A DNA stretch of 64,000 nucleotides from positions 62,001 to 126,000 of the forward strand of contig NZ_PXYL01000013.1 of assembly GCF_003012705.1 (NCBI RefSeq). The letters are read 5' to 3'. Origin of the DNA: Pseudaminobacter soli (ex Li et al. 2025). GTDB lineage: Bacteria; Pseudomonadota; Alphaproteobacteria; Rhizobiales; Rhizobiaceae. Positions within the stretch are counted from its first letter, which is position 1, and the number at the start of each line of letters is the position of its first letter. The notes below the pieces were generated by a model that saw nothing but the letters and a program-made list of their open reading frames with translations, was not told where the DNA came from and searched no databases. Of the stretch, positions 38,271 to 46,966 are shown piece after piece. The translations under genes were made by a program, and so were the position numbers.

Positions 38271-39725
38271 TCACCGCTCTTTGATATCCGCCAAGTCTGC
38301 ATCCGGGCGCTGTCGGGCTTCTTCCAGCGATTCCGCCTCTGTGCGGATGCTGTCTTTTCGTTTCAAAAGCGCATGCGCTTCTTCCAGATAGGGGCCTACG
38401 ACGGACTCTATTTCCTTGCCGGAAATGGTGTCGCCATTGCCGGCACGCCAACCCCTTCCCGCTCGCCGCAGGCGGGCCAGCAGACCGTGGCGGCGGATAT
38501 ACTCGCAGTAGTCCTGGTATTTCGGATCGGCAGCAAGCTCGATCTCCTCGTGGCGCGCGCGCAGATAGTAGACGCCGCTTGCCAGTGCCATCAGGAGACT
38601 GGCTCGAACCGCCTCAAGCGGACTGCCGATGACGGCAAACGGCACATACATCAGCCACCAGCTTATGTTTTTGAAGAAATAAGCCGGGTGTTTCATTAGC
38701 GCGTAGGGGCCAGTCGTGATGATGCCGCGCTTGCTCAGATTCGCGAAGCGAAGGCCGAATGAGATGTTGGCTCCGACATAGATCGTGCAGGTAATTGCGA
38801 TGAGCGTCATCCAGACGAGGCCAGCCAAGCCGTCGACCGCCATCACCGAGTCCCAGTAGCGGACCTGGTAGAAGCCTGTGCCGGTAAAAAAGACAGTGTT
38901 GTAGGGCGCATAGCACACACAGGTTACGAGCCACGACGTGGGTCGCCGATAGACGTCCCGGATGTGGGTGTCGAGCAGTCGTGAGGCAATGAGATAGCCG
39001 ATGCTGCTGAAAATGGAATCGAGCAGCCACAGTTTATCGAGATAGTAGTAGAGCATCCGGTGGGCGGATTGGCTCGCCTCGGCGAAGCCGATCGCTTCCG
39101 AGTTCAAGTAGAGTTCCGAGATCGAGCCGAGCAGGAATGGCAGGAAAAAGGCCCGCAGCCCCGTCGCCAGGACATGAATGCGGGCCAGATGGGCATCGTG
39201 CGGACGTCCCAGCAGCCATTGCCCGAAATGCCAGGCCTCGTCGTGGGGATCGACCTGGAGCCGGTCGACGAGCGCGACATAGACCGGCGTCAGCACCGCC
39301 GCTGCCGTGGCGAGCCCAATTGCGAGGGTCAGCATGTAGCCGCTGCGATACGGGGCATATTCCTTGAGCAGCCAGTAGACGAGGGCGATGCCGGCCCAGA
39401 CTACATAGAATGACAGGACCTTGATGGCGACGCGCGACAGCGTTGTTTCGCCTCGGCAAAAGCGGCTGAAATCGAGACCGGTGCTCGCCCGCCGATGGAC
39501 CCGAACGACGGCGACGTCTACGACGATCATCGCGAGCGCCGGGACGCCGACAAACAGCGCCAAGGTGTAGAGGGGCGAGATCGCCCAAGGCCCGCACAGC
39601 CACCATGTAAAGGCGACCGCAAGCAGCCCCGCGCCGACCGTGACCGGCGAACTGTCGCTCGCGGGACGCGCGACGGCCCGCTCGCTCGGTGCGGATACAC
39701 CGAGTGTGGATTGCAGCATACCCAT
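38271..39725 (-). CDS. ICMT/PEMT-like membrane methyltransferase
   Basis: 484 residues with about ten hydrophobic helices. The C-terminal third has the isoprenylcysteine carboxyl-methyltransferase-like motif: RGIITTGPYALMKHPAYFFK near 330-350, then RARHEEIELAADPKYQDYCE, which together form the SAM and substrate site at the membrane face. The long N-terminal membrane part is unlike the short standard ICMT family. The methyl acceptor is unknown; bacterial members act on lipids or small molecules rather than prenylated proteins. GAGAGAG lies before the ATG. Confidence 0.75.
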   Translation of the reverse strand: MGMLQSTLGVSAPSERAVARPASDSSPVTVGAGLLAVAFTWWLCGPWAISPLYTLALFVGVPALAMIVVDVAVVRVHRRASTGLDFSRFCRGETTLSRVAIKVLSFYVVWAGIALVYWLLKEYAPYRSGYMLTLAIGLATAAAVLTPVYVALVDRLQVDPHDEAWHFGQWLLGRPHDAHLARIHVLATGLRAFFLPFLLGSISELYLNSEAIGFAEASQSAHRMLYYYLDKLWLLDSIFSSIGYLIASRLLDTHIRDVYRRPTSWLVTCVCYAPYNTVFFTGTGFYQVRYWDSVMAVDGLAGLVWMTLIAITCTIYVGANISFGLRFANLSKRGIITTGPYALMKHPAYFFKNISWWLMYVPFAVIGSPLEAVRASLLMALASGVYYLRARHEEIELAADPKYQDYCEYIRRHGLLARLRRAGRGWRAGNGDTISGKEIESVVGPYLEEAHALLKRKDSIRTEAESLEEARQRPDADLADIKER

Positions 39726-39734
39726 GACGCTCTC

Positions 39735-39983
39735 TCAGGAACAGGACGCCTTATCGACGAGATCGACCGGCGCGGACGCCTCCGAGGACCAGCGTCCCCA
39801 TATGACCCGCTCTCCGAACTTTTCGGCGCCACATATGTTCGGGGACCGGGAAAGGGAGTTTGTCAGCACAGAAGCAAAGAGAAGCAGAAGGCTGAGGAAG
39901 CCAACCAGCAGAACGGCCTGTCGCCTTGCGTTAGTGCGCACCGGTCGCCCTCGCGCCAACGCCGTGGAGGAAATTGATCGCAT
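39735..39983 (-). CDS. Possible small single-span membrane protein upstream of the ICMT-like gene
   Basis: 82 residues from ATG 39983. One strong hydrophobic helix (QAVLLVGFLSLLLLFASVLT) follows a basic N-terminus, giving an inner-membrane anchor with a short exported tail containing two cysteines. GAGAGAG precedes the ATG, and the stop is only 9 bases before the next start. The tight spacing suggests an operon. No family is recognised, so it may be spurious. Confidence 0.4.
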   Translation of the reverse strand: MRSISSTALARGRPVRTNARRQAVLLVGFLSLLLLFASVLTNSLSRSPNICGAEKFGERVIWGRWSSEASAPVDLVDKASCS

Positions 39984-40089
39984 TAGCTCTCTCACATTCC
40001 GATTTGGAAGAAAGCGCCCAGACGTTTCTGGCGGCTCGAAAGCATGAGCGTGACGGCGCTACACCGTTTCGGTGTAGCGCCACTCCACC

Positions 40090-40950
40090 TTATTTGCCGT
40101 TGGCGTTGCCGTTGGCGTTGCCGTTGGCGTTGCCGTTGGCGTTGCCGTTGGCATTGCCGTTGGCGTTGCCGTTGGCATTGCCGTTGGCATTGCCGTTGGC
40201 GTTGCCGTTGGCATTGCCGTTGGCGTTGCCGTTGGCGTTGCCGTTGGCATTGCCGTTGGCGTTGCCGTTGGCATTGCCGTTGGCGTTGCCGTTGGCATTG
40301 CCGTTGGCATTGCCGTTGGCGTTGCCGTTGGCGTTGCCGTTGGCGTTGCCGTTGGCATTGCCGTTGGCGTTGCCGTTGGCGTTGCCGTTGGCGTTGCCGT
40401 TGGCGTTGCCGTTGGCGTTGCCGTTGGCGTTGCCGTTGGCGTTGCCGTTGGCGTTGCCGTTGGCGTTGCCGTTGGCGTTGCCGTTGGCATTGCCGTTGGC
40501 ATTGCCGTTGGCATTGCCGTTGGCATTGCCGTTGGCATTGCCGTTGGCGTTGCCGTTGGCGTTGCCGTTGGCATTGCCGTTGGCGTTGCCGTTGGCATTG
40601 CCGTTGGCGTTGCCGTTGGCGTTGCCGTTGGCATTGCCGTTGGCGTTGCGATTTGCGTTGCCGTTGTTGCTGTGATCGCCACCGCCTGAAGACGGGTTAG
40701 CAGCGACAGTAGTCGACGCTGTCGCATTGCAGATGGTATCTGCGTTTGGAAACTGCTGTTGGAAACGCGCGAGTGCTTGTGCGGAACCGGAATCAAGGAT
40801 TGAAGCGCACAGACTTGCAAGCTGTTCCTGGCTCGGCTCACCCGGCTTTACCGTATTCGCTAAAGCATGGATCGGCACGATCACCGTCGCGCCATACATT
40901 ATCGCAGCCGCAAACGCTCCCATTCCGGCAGTCAAGCCGATTTTGGACAT
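40090..40950 (-). CDS. Secreted protein with 47 GNAN tetrapeptide repeats
   Basis: 286 residues. An N-terminal signal segment ([18 protein letters not shown]) is followed by a small domain, residues 32-85, containing two cysteines (C48, C74) and a helical [18 protein letters not shown]. Next come GGG/DHSNN and then 47 consecutive four-residue units, all GNAN except one RNAN, ending in GK. It would be exported. A repeat of only Gly, Asn and Ala could form an extended or beta-solenoid-like, possibly surface-exposed or aggregating fibre. No known family is asserted. Confidence 0.75.
   Translation of the reverse strand: MSKIGLTAGMGAFAAAIMYGATVIVPIHALANTVKPGEPSQEQLASLCASILDSGSAQALARFQQQFPNADTICNATASTTVAANPSSGGGDHSNNGNANRNANGNANGNANGNANGNANGNANGNANGNANGNANGNANGNANGNANGNANGNANGNANGNANGNANGNANGNANGNANGNANGNANGNANGNANGNANGNANGNANGNANGNANGNANGNANGNANGNANGNANGNANGNANGNANGNANGNANGNANGNANGNANGNANGNANGNANGNANGK
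40099..40662. repeat. 12-bp minisatellite of about 47 units
   Basis: On the minus strand the unit is GGCAACGCCAAC or GGCAATGCCAAC. Apart from the one RNAN unit near the upstream end, the only variation between units is AAC versus AAT at the first Asn codon, which is silent. The array has no unique spacers, so it is not CRISPR. Because 12 is a multiple of three, the repeat is open in several frames on both strands and produces long spurious frames. Confidence 0.9.
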
Positions 40951-41303
40951 AATATACCCCTATCAATCTGAGCTGCGCGGAGATTACTCCTCGCCGCAGC
41001 CTATAGAATGTACCCACACACCTTCTCGTTAACACCTTATTAACCGGAAAGTCTACTGGTATTGTCGCAAGCGCTGCCCAGATATTGCAGTAACCTTAAT
41101 GGCGTTCTTTCTGAGAACATATGGTAAGGTGTCGGGCCGGAGATGGGTAAAATTGGACCGACATTTGATAATGCGCGTTAAGTATATATCGCGCGCTACT
41201 TGTCGAAATGGCATATCTGATCAATTGGATTTTCTCATTTATCGATAAGTTAATTAACTCACATGAGTATTTCGCCCAATAACTCAAGTTGTTTGGGGGA
41301 ATT

Positions 41304-41777
41304 ATGATACGTGTTATTGTAGCGGTTTTGCTGGTCGCTATCGGATGTTGCTCAGCAATCTCTGAGCCTCTTACAAGTACGCTCAGGAGCAACATCATTT
41401 CGCGTGCGTTAAAAAATGAAATCGTAGTTAAGAACGACAGCGGTGGCTATGTTGTTGCTTACGCAATGACAGTTGAACGACTTGCCCGTAGCGATAAGCG
41501 AGTGCGCGTTGCAGGCCGCTGTGATTCAGCTTGCACGATGTATTTGGGGTTGCCGCGCGCCAAACTCTGTGTGCAGCCCGGCGCCTACTTTCGGTTTCAC
41601 AGGCCATCCGCGGGGTCTCCGGAAACTGTCGCGGCAGCCACGCATTTTCTGATGCGCAAGTACCCTTCCTGGGTAAGGCAGTGGATTGCCACCAATGGCG
41701 GGCTGACCGGAACATTGAAGACGATGGACTTCGAATACGCTAGTCGCTTCCTGCCGGTGTGCCAGAGCATGGTTTGA
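41304..41777 (+). CDS. Small periplasmic protein resembling the COG3904 (ClpP/crotonase-like) family
   Basis: 157 residues. A signal peptide (VIVAVLLVAIGCCSA) precedes a single domain. The motif GRCDSACTMYLGLPRAKLCV at 71-90 resembles the G-x-C-x-S-A-C-T segment of COG3904-type proteins, and YFRFHRPSAG then RQWIATNGGLTGTLKTMD follow the family order. The family is ClpP-fold-like but usually lacks a proven catalytic triad. The start at 41304 has GGGGGAA at good spacing. Role unknown. Confidence 0.65.
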   Translation: MIRVIVAVLLVAIGCCSAISEPLTSTLRSNIISRALKNEIVVKNDSGGYVVAYAMTVERLARSDKRVRVAGRCDSACTMYLGLPRAKLCVQPGAYFRFHRPSAGSPETVAAATHFLMRKYPSWVRQWIATNGGLTGTLKTMDFEYASRFLPVCQSMV

Positions 41778-41870
41778 ACGCCTCGAGCATACGCTCAAGG
41801 GGCGTGATCGAGCGGCCTGTCGCCGGGAAGAAGACGAAAAAGTCGGGTGTTTCGCAGTCTTTGATGGAAA

Positions 41871-41945
41871 TGGCGCATCCGACAGGATTCGAACCTGTGG
41901 CCTCCACCTCCAGATGGATGTTCTCCCGTTGAAGCTGCCGTAGAA
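41871..41945 (-). pseudogene. Degenerate tRNA with intact 3' end
   Basis: On the minus strand the last third is an intact T arm and 3' end: ACAGG-TTCGAAT-CCTGT, then a 3' strand ending GCGCCA with the CCA encoded at 41871-41873. A D-loop-like AGCTTCAACGGGAGAAC is visible about 30 bases upstream. The 5' acceptor strand does not pair with the 3' strand and the anticodon arm is distorted, so this is not a working tRNA. Such remnants mark tRNA-type integration sites. Confidence 0.55.
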
Positions 41946-42140
41946 TTTCGCGACCCGCGAAATGGTGGGGGCGGCCGCCAGGCCGCAGCACAAAACATTG
42001 ATCAACGCTCTGGCGAACTGAACGCGGTCCCTTGCTACGCTTCTGCATCGGGGATTCCACAGCAGCGCAACCTCTCCTTGTCGGTGAACGCCACCTGTGG
42101 TTTCCTTCGAGTGTATTTCACGAAAGGCGGCTGACGACAG

Positions 42141-42506
42141 ATGAAGAAGCGAGAGACGATCTACACGGGTCTTCTTGCCTTTGTCGCGGCCGGAATTCTG
42201 ATCGATAGGTACTTTTGGGGACTGAATCCCCCGCCGCTATCCTTGAACGATCTCATCCAGATCGTCGGCATCGTCTGCCTGATAGCTTGGTGGCAGATAG
42301 AGGACGCTGAGGCGCATGGCTTCTCGCGAAGCAGAGCGGCTAGCCTCGCAACCGCCCTGTTACCTCCGCTCGGATTGGCAATATACCTGTTTCAAGCTCG
42401 TCGTTGGACTTGGGCCATTACCGGCTTTGTCGCCTTTTGGGCTGGAGTTACCCTTGTAGCCGTCGTGGCCGATTACCTCGGGCTGACGCTATTTGCTAAT
42501 GGTTGA
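42141..42506 (+). CDS. Small membrane protein (121 aa)
   Basis: Four hydrophobic helices are visible: ETIYTGLLAFVAAGILI, LIQIVGIVCLIAWW, ATALLPPLGLAIYLFQA and WAITGFVAFWAGVTLVAVVA. No signal peptide cleavage site or catalytic motif is seen. The family is not recognised. It stands alone between the tRNA remnant and the NYN fragment, with a weak ribosome-binding site (a purine-rich AAAGGCGG upstream). Confidence 0.6.
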   Translation: MKKRETIYTGLLAFVAAGILIDRYFWGLNPPPLSLNDLIQIVGIVCLIAWWQIEDAEAHGFSRSRAASLATALLPPLGLAIYLFQARRWTWAITGFVAFWAGVTLVAVVADYLGLTLFANG

Positions 42507-42800
42507 ACTCTGCAGTTCGGAAACCCCGCGTCAGGGCTTTAATCCGAAACCATCGCTGGCCGAACAGTTCGATACCTTCGCCGCGTGATTGACCTCGCAT
42601 GAGGTCCTCTTTGCGGTCTCATTCAGTCGTTGCGACAGAGCCAGGAGACAGTGGACAACTTTACAGCTTGGACTGCGCATCCGTACACCATTGGCCTGCC
42701 CCAAAACGCAGAATCTCGATTGAACCGACCTTAAGGCATCGCTGTTCAACGAAACGCGTGATAGGAGGCAAATAACTCCCGGATGAAAGGTCTTCCGGTG

Positions 42801-43013
42801 ATGGCTATCGATAATCGCTCCCCGCGCCTTGCTGTACTGATTGACGCAGACAACGCGTCCGCGAAGATCATCGACGGTCTTTTCGATGAGATCGCGAAGA
42901 TTGGTGAGGCCAGCGTCCGGCGCATTTATGGCGATTTCGCCAGCTCGAGATCGAAAGCGTGGATCGATGTCATGGCACGGCACGCAATCATCCCGCAGCA
43001 ACAGTTCGCCTAG
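42801..43013 (+). pseudogene. NYN-domain protein (LabA/DUF88-like), 3'-truncated
   Basis: 70 residues: RLAVLIDADNASAKIIDGLF, then VRRIYGDFASSRSKAWIDVM and HAIIPQQQFA, the first third of a PIN-like NYN nuclease with the metal-binding D-x-D. A TAG stops the frame where the family would continue with the K-N-A-S-D-I segment, and nothing similar follows. It is a fragment of a likely RNase. Confidence 0.75.
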
Positions 43014-43140
43014 GCCAGGACTCCAGAAGTCCGCACGTCGGATGATTCCCAAAAGGCGATCCGACTTACCCTCAGTGCAGGATGCCCTATATCGCTTCTA
43101 GGCGGCAGCGACGATCGATTTCCCGAAGGAGCCAAATGTC

Positions 43141-43668
43141 ATGAAGCGGCCCCAACCCACCTTGCCGTTTGCCCCCGCGGTCGGCTTCACCCGGAACCGG
43201 GAGACGGCCCCGGCCTACTGGATACTCGACCTCCTCTGGCTTGTGCTGGTCGACGGCCACGAGACCGGCGGGGCGTTCAGCGTCATGGAGCAGTGGATGC
43301 GGCAAGGCTCCGGACCGCCCGTGCCCCACATCCACCCGATCGATGAGTGGTTCTACGTGATGGAAGGGGAGATGACCCTCGAGTTGGGCGACCAGACGAT
43401 CATCGGACGCGCCGGCGATTCCTTGTGGATTCCGCGCGGCACGGTGCACCGATTCAAGGTAACGAGCCCATTATGCCGGGCGCTCAACGGCTATACGCCG
43501 GCAGGCTTCGAGCAAGTGATCATCGGCCTCGCCAAGCCGGCGGAGCGGCGCGAGTTGCCGCCGCCAATGGACCCGCCGGATCAGATTACGATAGACAAGG
43601 TCTTCAACAACTACTGGTGCGCGGAGGCCCGGGACGGCTGGGCGCTGTCCCGCCTGGGAATACGATGA
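43141..43668 (+). CDS. Cupin-domain protein
   Basis: 175 residues with one cupin barrel. The metal motif is H63-x-H65-x3-E69 (VPHIHPIDEWFYVMEGEM), and the second motif ends IPRGTVHRF with its histidine. The relatives are quercetin-dioxygenase-like and sugar-binding cupins, so the activity is open. GAAGGAG precedes the ATG. The convergent gene downstream is separated by a strong hairpin. Confidence 0.82.
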   Translation: MKRPQPTLPFAPAVGFTRNRETAPAYWILDLLWLVLVDGHETGGAFSVMEQWMRQGSGPPVPHIHPIDEWFYVMEGEMTLELGDQTIIGRAGDSLWIPRGTVHRFKVTSPLCRALNGYTPAGFEQVIIGLAKPAERRELPPPMDPPDQITIDKVFNNYWCAEARDGWALSRLGIR

Positions 43669-43765
43669 GTGCCAGGTTGCGTCAGCGGCCTCGGTGGTCC
43701 TAGACGCGGCCCTATCGGCGGATGGATGGCATCGTAGAAGGATCAGGCGGCTGTACGGCTGCCTA

Positions 43766-43799
43766 GGCCGGCGCGCATGGGGCAATGATCGCGCCGGCC
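43766..43799. terminator. Bidirectional hairpin between convergent genes
   Basis: GGCCGGCGCG pairs perfectly with CGCGCCGGCC over 10 bp, with a 14-base loop. It lies between the cupin stop and the stop of the minus-strand gene. There is no T-run, so it may halt or stabilise transcripts from either side. Confidence 0.55.
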
Positions 43800-43807
43800 A
43801 CTCCATC

Positions 43808-44071
43808 CTACGCTGGCGCTCGGTTCCGCTTCGGCGTCAGTATGGCGGAGCCGTTCCTATGGAGGTGAATCGCAACCTCCAGAATTTCTTCCAGGCTGCG
43901 GTTGCCCATCGAGTAAAGCGACATGATCCTTGCTGCGACCTCATTCCGCTCGTCTGCGTTGACGATATGCAACGCTTTGACCGCGCGCTGGACCAGGTCG
44001 TCGAGTTTGTCCAGTTCCTCGGGGTAGTGAGGTCCACCTTGTTCAGGGTGGCGGGAGAGATACTTGCGCAT
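43808..44071 (-). CDS. Small hypothetical protein (87 aa)
   Basis: Residues 1-25 (RKYLSRHPEQGGPHYPEELD) precede a helical segment (KLDDLVQRAVKALHIVNADE, then AARIMSLYSMGNRSLEEILE). It has no membrane span. The family is not recognised, though the composition looks like a real, soluble helical protein. The ATG at 44071 is chosen over a second ATG further upstream. Convergent with the cupin gene. Confidence 0.5.
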   Translation of the reverse strand: MRKYLSRHPEQGGPHYPEELDKLDDLVQRAVKALHIVNADERNEVAARIMSLYSMGNRSLEEILEVAIHLHRNGSAILTPKRNRAPA

Positions 44072-44128
44072 GACCACGCTCCTCAACGCGACACCAGATA
44101 CGCCGATCGAGATGCAATATCTTTGTGA

Positions 44129-44490
44129 TCCCTGCTGGCGCTGTGGCCATTCGAAACGTTCAATCTATCGCTCCCGCAAGCGGGCACATTCTTCTTCTGG
44201 TCCGGGCTGCTTTCGGCGGCCTCCTATCCCGTTGCCGCCTGGCTTTCGCAACGTATAGGGCTCATCAATACTATGGTGTTCACGCACATCCCATCCGCTG
44301 GCATCACGTGAGTGCCACGCAGTCTCGCTGCTGCGATCAGCCCCACCTTGGCAGGGCTGCTATTTGGGGCGTCACTTCGAGCGTGACCGCTCCTTGTCCT
44401 CGGCGCCAAAATCACTTGCTGGTCCTAGCTCAGTTTCGTCGCATCAAGCCGGCCGAAGATCAGAGCCAGGTTAGGAAAATAAAGCTCGCC
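44129..44490 (+). pseudogene. MFS transporter remnant
   Basis: From 44129 one frame encodes FFFWSGLLSAASYPVAAWLS followed by QRIGLINTMVFTHIPSAGIT and a stop (44309-44311), a TM7-9-like MFS segment. In another frame, AAISPTLAGLLFGASLRA and then, after further shifts, LVLAQFRRIKPAEDQ resemble the last helix and tail of the same transporter. At least one internal deletion and several frameshifts separate these pieces. Non-functional. Confidence 0.65.
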
Positions 44491-44680
44491 CCGGAGACCG
44501 AGGCGGGCTGGATACTGCTAGCGGTGGCAGCGGCAGTGGCTGAACCAGCCCATAATCTTCATGGTCGGTTCATCACCACGCAAAGGACGAAACCGGGAAG
44601 CCCAACGATCAGCCACTCAAGGCGCTTTTCCGCAGCCTGCATGCATGTCATCCTGATTTGCCACCAGGAGGATCAAGCAA

Positions 44681-45028
44681 ATGATGTTCGACTGGAACGA
44701 CTATCGCAAACAGGTTGGGACGAGGATCGCCGAGATCGGAAGAATTAGCCCCGAGACAATCCGTGGCTATCGAGCGCTCGGTGATGCAGGCTCCAAGACC
44801 GGCTTACTCGACCCGAAGATTCGTGAATTGATCTCGCTCGCGGTCGCAGTCACACGACAGTGCGATGGGTGCATCGCTGTCCACACGGACGCGGCCATAA
44901 AGCATGGCGCCACACGCGAAGAGATCGCCGAAGCGCTCGGTGTGGCTGTTGCAGTGAATGCCGGTGCGGCGCTTATTTATTCGGCACGTGTGATGGACGC
45001 CTATTCAGCCCATCAAGTCGAGCCATAG
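44681..45028 (+). CDS. Carboxymuconolactone decarboxylase-like (AhpD-type) protein
   Basis: 115 residues, all-helical CMD fold. The redox pair C61-x-x-C64 with H68 (RQCDGCIAVHTDAAI) is the AhpD-type peroxidase-reductant motif; GATREEIAEALGVAVAVNAG completes the fold. A role in peroxide defence is inferred from the motif. AGGAGG lies ahead of the ATG pair, whose first ATG is used. Confidence 0.87.
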   Translation: MMFDWNDYRKQVGTRIAEIGRISPETIRGYRALGDAGSKTGLLDPKIRELISLAVAVTRQCDGCIAVHTDAAIKHGATREEIAEALGVAVAVNAGAALIYSARVMDAYSAHQVEP

Positions 45029-45850
45029 CAAGACCTGCGTGCAAATTCGCTCTGCCTCAGTCGGTCTGAATTTCCCGGCAACCACCGCAAACTCGGCATC
45101 TGTAAGCCACATCAGGTGCCGATCAGGAAGGCCGAACCGAGAACGGCTTGCGCGTCCTCACCAGGCAGTAATGGACGGTCGGGCTGGTTTATGGTGGTTT
45201 AGCGATTAGATGGCCGGTTGAGACTCGAAGCCTTTGGGCGCGGGAGCGTGAATGGCTCCGGGTCTCTTGTTGCCGCTAAAGGTTATGCTTGCCTGAAGGC
45301 GGTGACGCACCCAACGATGCCTAGGGTAAACTGGCTTGTCCATTCGCCCAAGGTCGGTGCTCCTACTGGCTCATTAACGTTCGACTTTCCCGCCGTGAGA
45401 CGTGATTGCTCAAGGGAGCGGCATTGCAGCAGCGTCAGACACTCAGCGCCGGCAGGTCCTCTGGCGCCACTGCTTGCGCCGGGAGGGTAGGCTCCCTTAT
45501 CTATCGGTTCACGTAACAACCCGAGTATATCCGTGACCATACCCCGTACCGTTGGCCCGCTCCCCCAGGACCCTCGCCAGGAGTTCGCGTTCTTGAGGGA
45601 CCACCTCATAGGGGCAGGCCACCTCGATGCACTGACGTAAACTGACCCTGAGCGGTCTCTCACCAGCTTCGCACGTCTCCCAAAGCTGTCGTTCGCCCGA
45701 ACAAATGTAACACCGGCCTCGAAATCAGGATGTCATGCACGTGCGCTGCCATTTAGCTCTATCGTTCAAAATCTCCGTGACGTGATTAAATATTTGTAAA
45801 TTGTATAAATTGTAGATTTCGCAGGTCACTCTATTTCAGGGAGGCTTGCA
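45029..45850. other. Long stretch without a supported gene
   Basis: Over 800 bases with only short or atypical frames. A minus-strand frame near 45540-45650 encodes CPYEVVPQERELLARVLGER, which may be a relic. It carries the 23-base sequence shared, inverted, with 37930-37952. Confidence 0.45.
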
Positions 45851-46390
45851 ATGCTTACACGCAAAATACTTGACGTCGCATTTCCTATCACCGTCACGGT
45901 TGTTATTGCTGCAGAACGCCTTGCAATGCTGTTGCTGGGAACGTTTCCCGACAGCCCAGAATTGTGGCAAGTGTGGCTAGCTCTCCACCAAGCGTCTAGA
46001 AATTTCTGGGTTATGATCGATCATCTTGTGGCGGTTTCCGTCTTTTGGGAAATTGCGGCCGTTGGAGCTGCAACCCTCGCCATCTGGAAACTCCTTTCGG
46101 CAGCCAGACCCGTGGCGGTCCGATTTCTCGCAAATCACGCCGCCCTGGTCGCGTTCGGCGCGATGGTGCTTGCCGGCCAGCAATCGATGGTCGCTAGCGT
46201 CTTCGATCGCGTTCCGGTGCTTGAGGGCTTCCGCCTGCCTGTCGCAATCGAGACGAACGGCGTGACGGCCATGGTGCTGATCATGGGTCTCTGCGCTTGC
46301 TGCCATTGCCATTTCTTGTTCCTCAGTGCGGCCAGGCAACGGGCGCGCGACACGAGATTGGCATTGCTGGCGATCGAACGGGATCTCTGA
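45851..46390 (+). CDS. Hypothetical membrane protein (179 aa)
   Basis: Four likely membrane helices (FPITVTVVIAAERLAMLLLG, HLVAVSVFWEIAAVGAATLA, HAALVAFGAMVLAGQQ and TAMVLIMGLCACCHCHFLFL). No family motif is recognised. AGGGAGG precedes the ATG. It is convergent with the last gene of the minus-strand pilus unit, with 21 bases between stops, and need not be related to pili. Confidence 0.6.
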   Translation: MLTRKILDVAFPITVTVVIAAERLAMLLLGTFPDSPELWQVWLALHQASRNFWVMIDHLVAVSVFWEIAAVGAATLAIWKLLSAARPVAVRFLANHAALVAFGAMVLAGQQSMVASVFDRVPVLEGFRLPVAIETNGVTAMVLIMGLCACCHCHFLFLSAARQRARDTRLALLAIERDL

Positions 46391-46411
46391 TCAGATCCCG
46401 AACCCCGGCCT

Positions 46412-46966
46412 CTACTTCACCTTGCGATAGTAGACCTTGCCGTCGGGGGTTTCGAGCCGTTGATAGGCCGAACTCGGTGCCGGCACGGACTGCTGCTGGG
46501 GAGATGGCGTAGCCGTCGGCTCGACAGCCACCTGGAACTCCGGCGTGGTTTTTTCGAGCGGCGCGGTATCGTCCGACGCATCATCGGCTGGCGGAAGCAA
46601 GCTTGTTTCCATTTTGCCCAGCGGGCTGAAGCGCTCCAACTTGTCGAAGTGCTCATTGATTTCGCTGAACCGGCCCTGCAGGCTGCGGTCGAGGTCCTCG
46701 AAGCGGGTCTGCAGGCCGACATTCACCTTGTCCATTTTTGCGATGATCCGCGCCTCGAATTCGGACAGCCCCTGCAGACGCTCCTCTGCCGTGCGCAGTT
46801 CCGCAATGCCGCGAAAGAAATAGACCGCGGCGGCGAGATTGATGCCGGTCATCACCGCAGCTGCCGCGCAAACACATGTGACCAGCCGAGCAGTAGTGAT
46901 CTTGCGATCGAACACCGAGTCTGCGCTGGCGGCGGGACGTGCCTCAGGATCAATGATCGTGGTCAT
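46412..46966 (-). CDS. Single-span coiled-coil protein at the end of the pilus operon
   Basis: 184 residues: a cytoplasmic lead, a membrane helix at about 28-52 (LVTCVCAAAAVMTGINLAAA), a coiled coil at 55-115 (ELRTAEERLQGLSEFEARII, then FSEINEHFDKLERF) and a Pro/Thr/Gln-rich tail ending GKVYYRKVK. The start overlaps the L,D-transpeptidase stop by 4 bases. The family is not recognised. A scaffold or anchor role in pilus assembly or wall remodelling is a guess from context. Confidence 0.65.
   Translation of the reverse strand: MTTIIDPEARPAASADSVFDRKITTARLVTCVCAAAAVMTGINLAAAVYFFRGIAELRTAEERLQGLSEFEARIIAKMDKVNVGLQTRFEDLDRSLQGRFSEINEHFDKLERFSPLGKMETSLLPPADDASDDTAPLEKTTPEFQVAVEPTATPSPQQQSVPAPSSAYQRLETPDGKVYYRKVK

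Noticed and set aside
40099-40662. CRISPR array
   Set aside because: Units are contiguous 12-mers with no unique spacers and no cas genes nearby.
39974-40675. Plus-strand frame of ALPL repeats and another of CRWRW-type repeats
   Set aside because: These arise because the 12-bp repeat is stop-free in several frames. Only the minus-strand GNAN frame has a signal peptide and a non-repeat domain.
41740-42060. Minus-strand frame of 106 residues
   Set aside because: It is a translation through the degenerate tRNA; the segment EATGSNPV is the usual artefact of a tRNA T arm.
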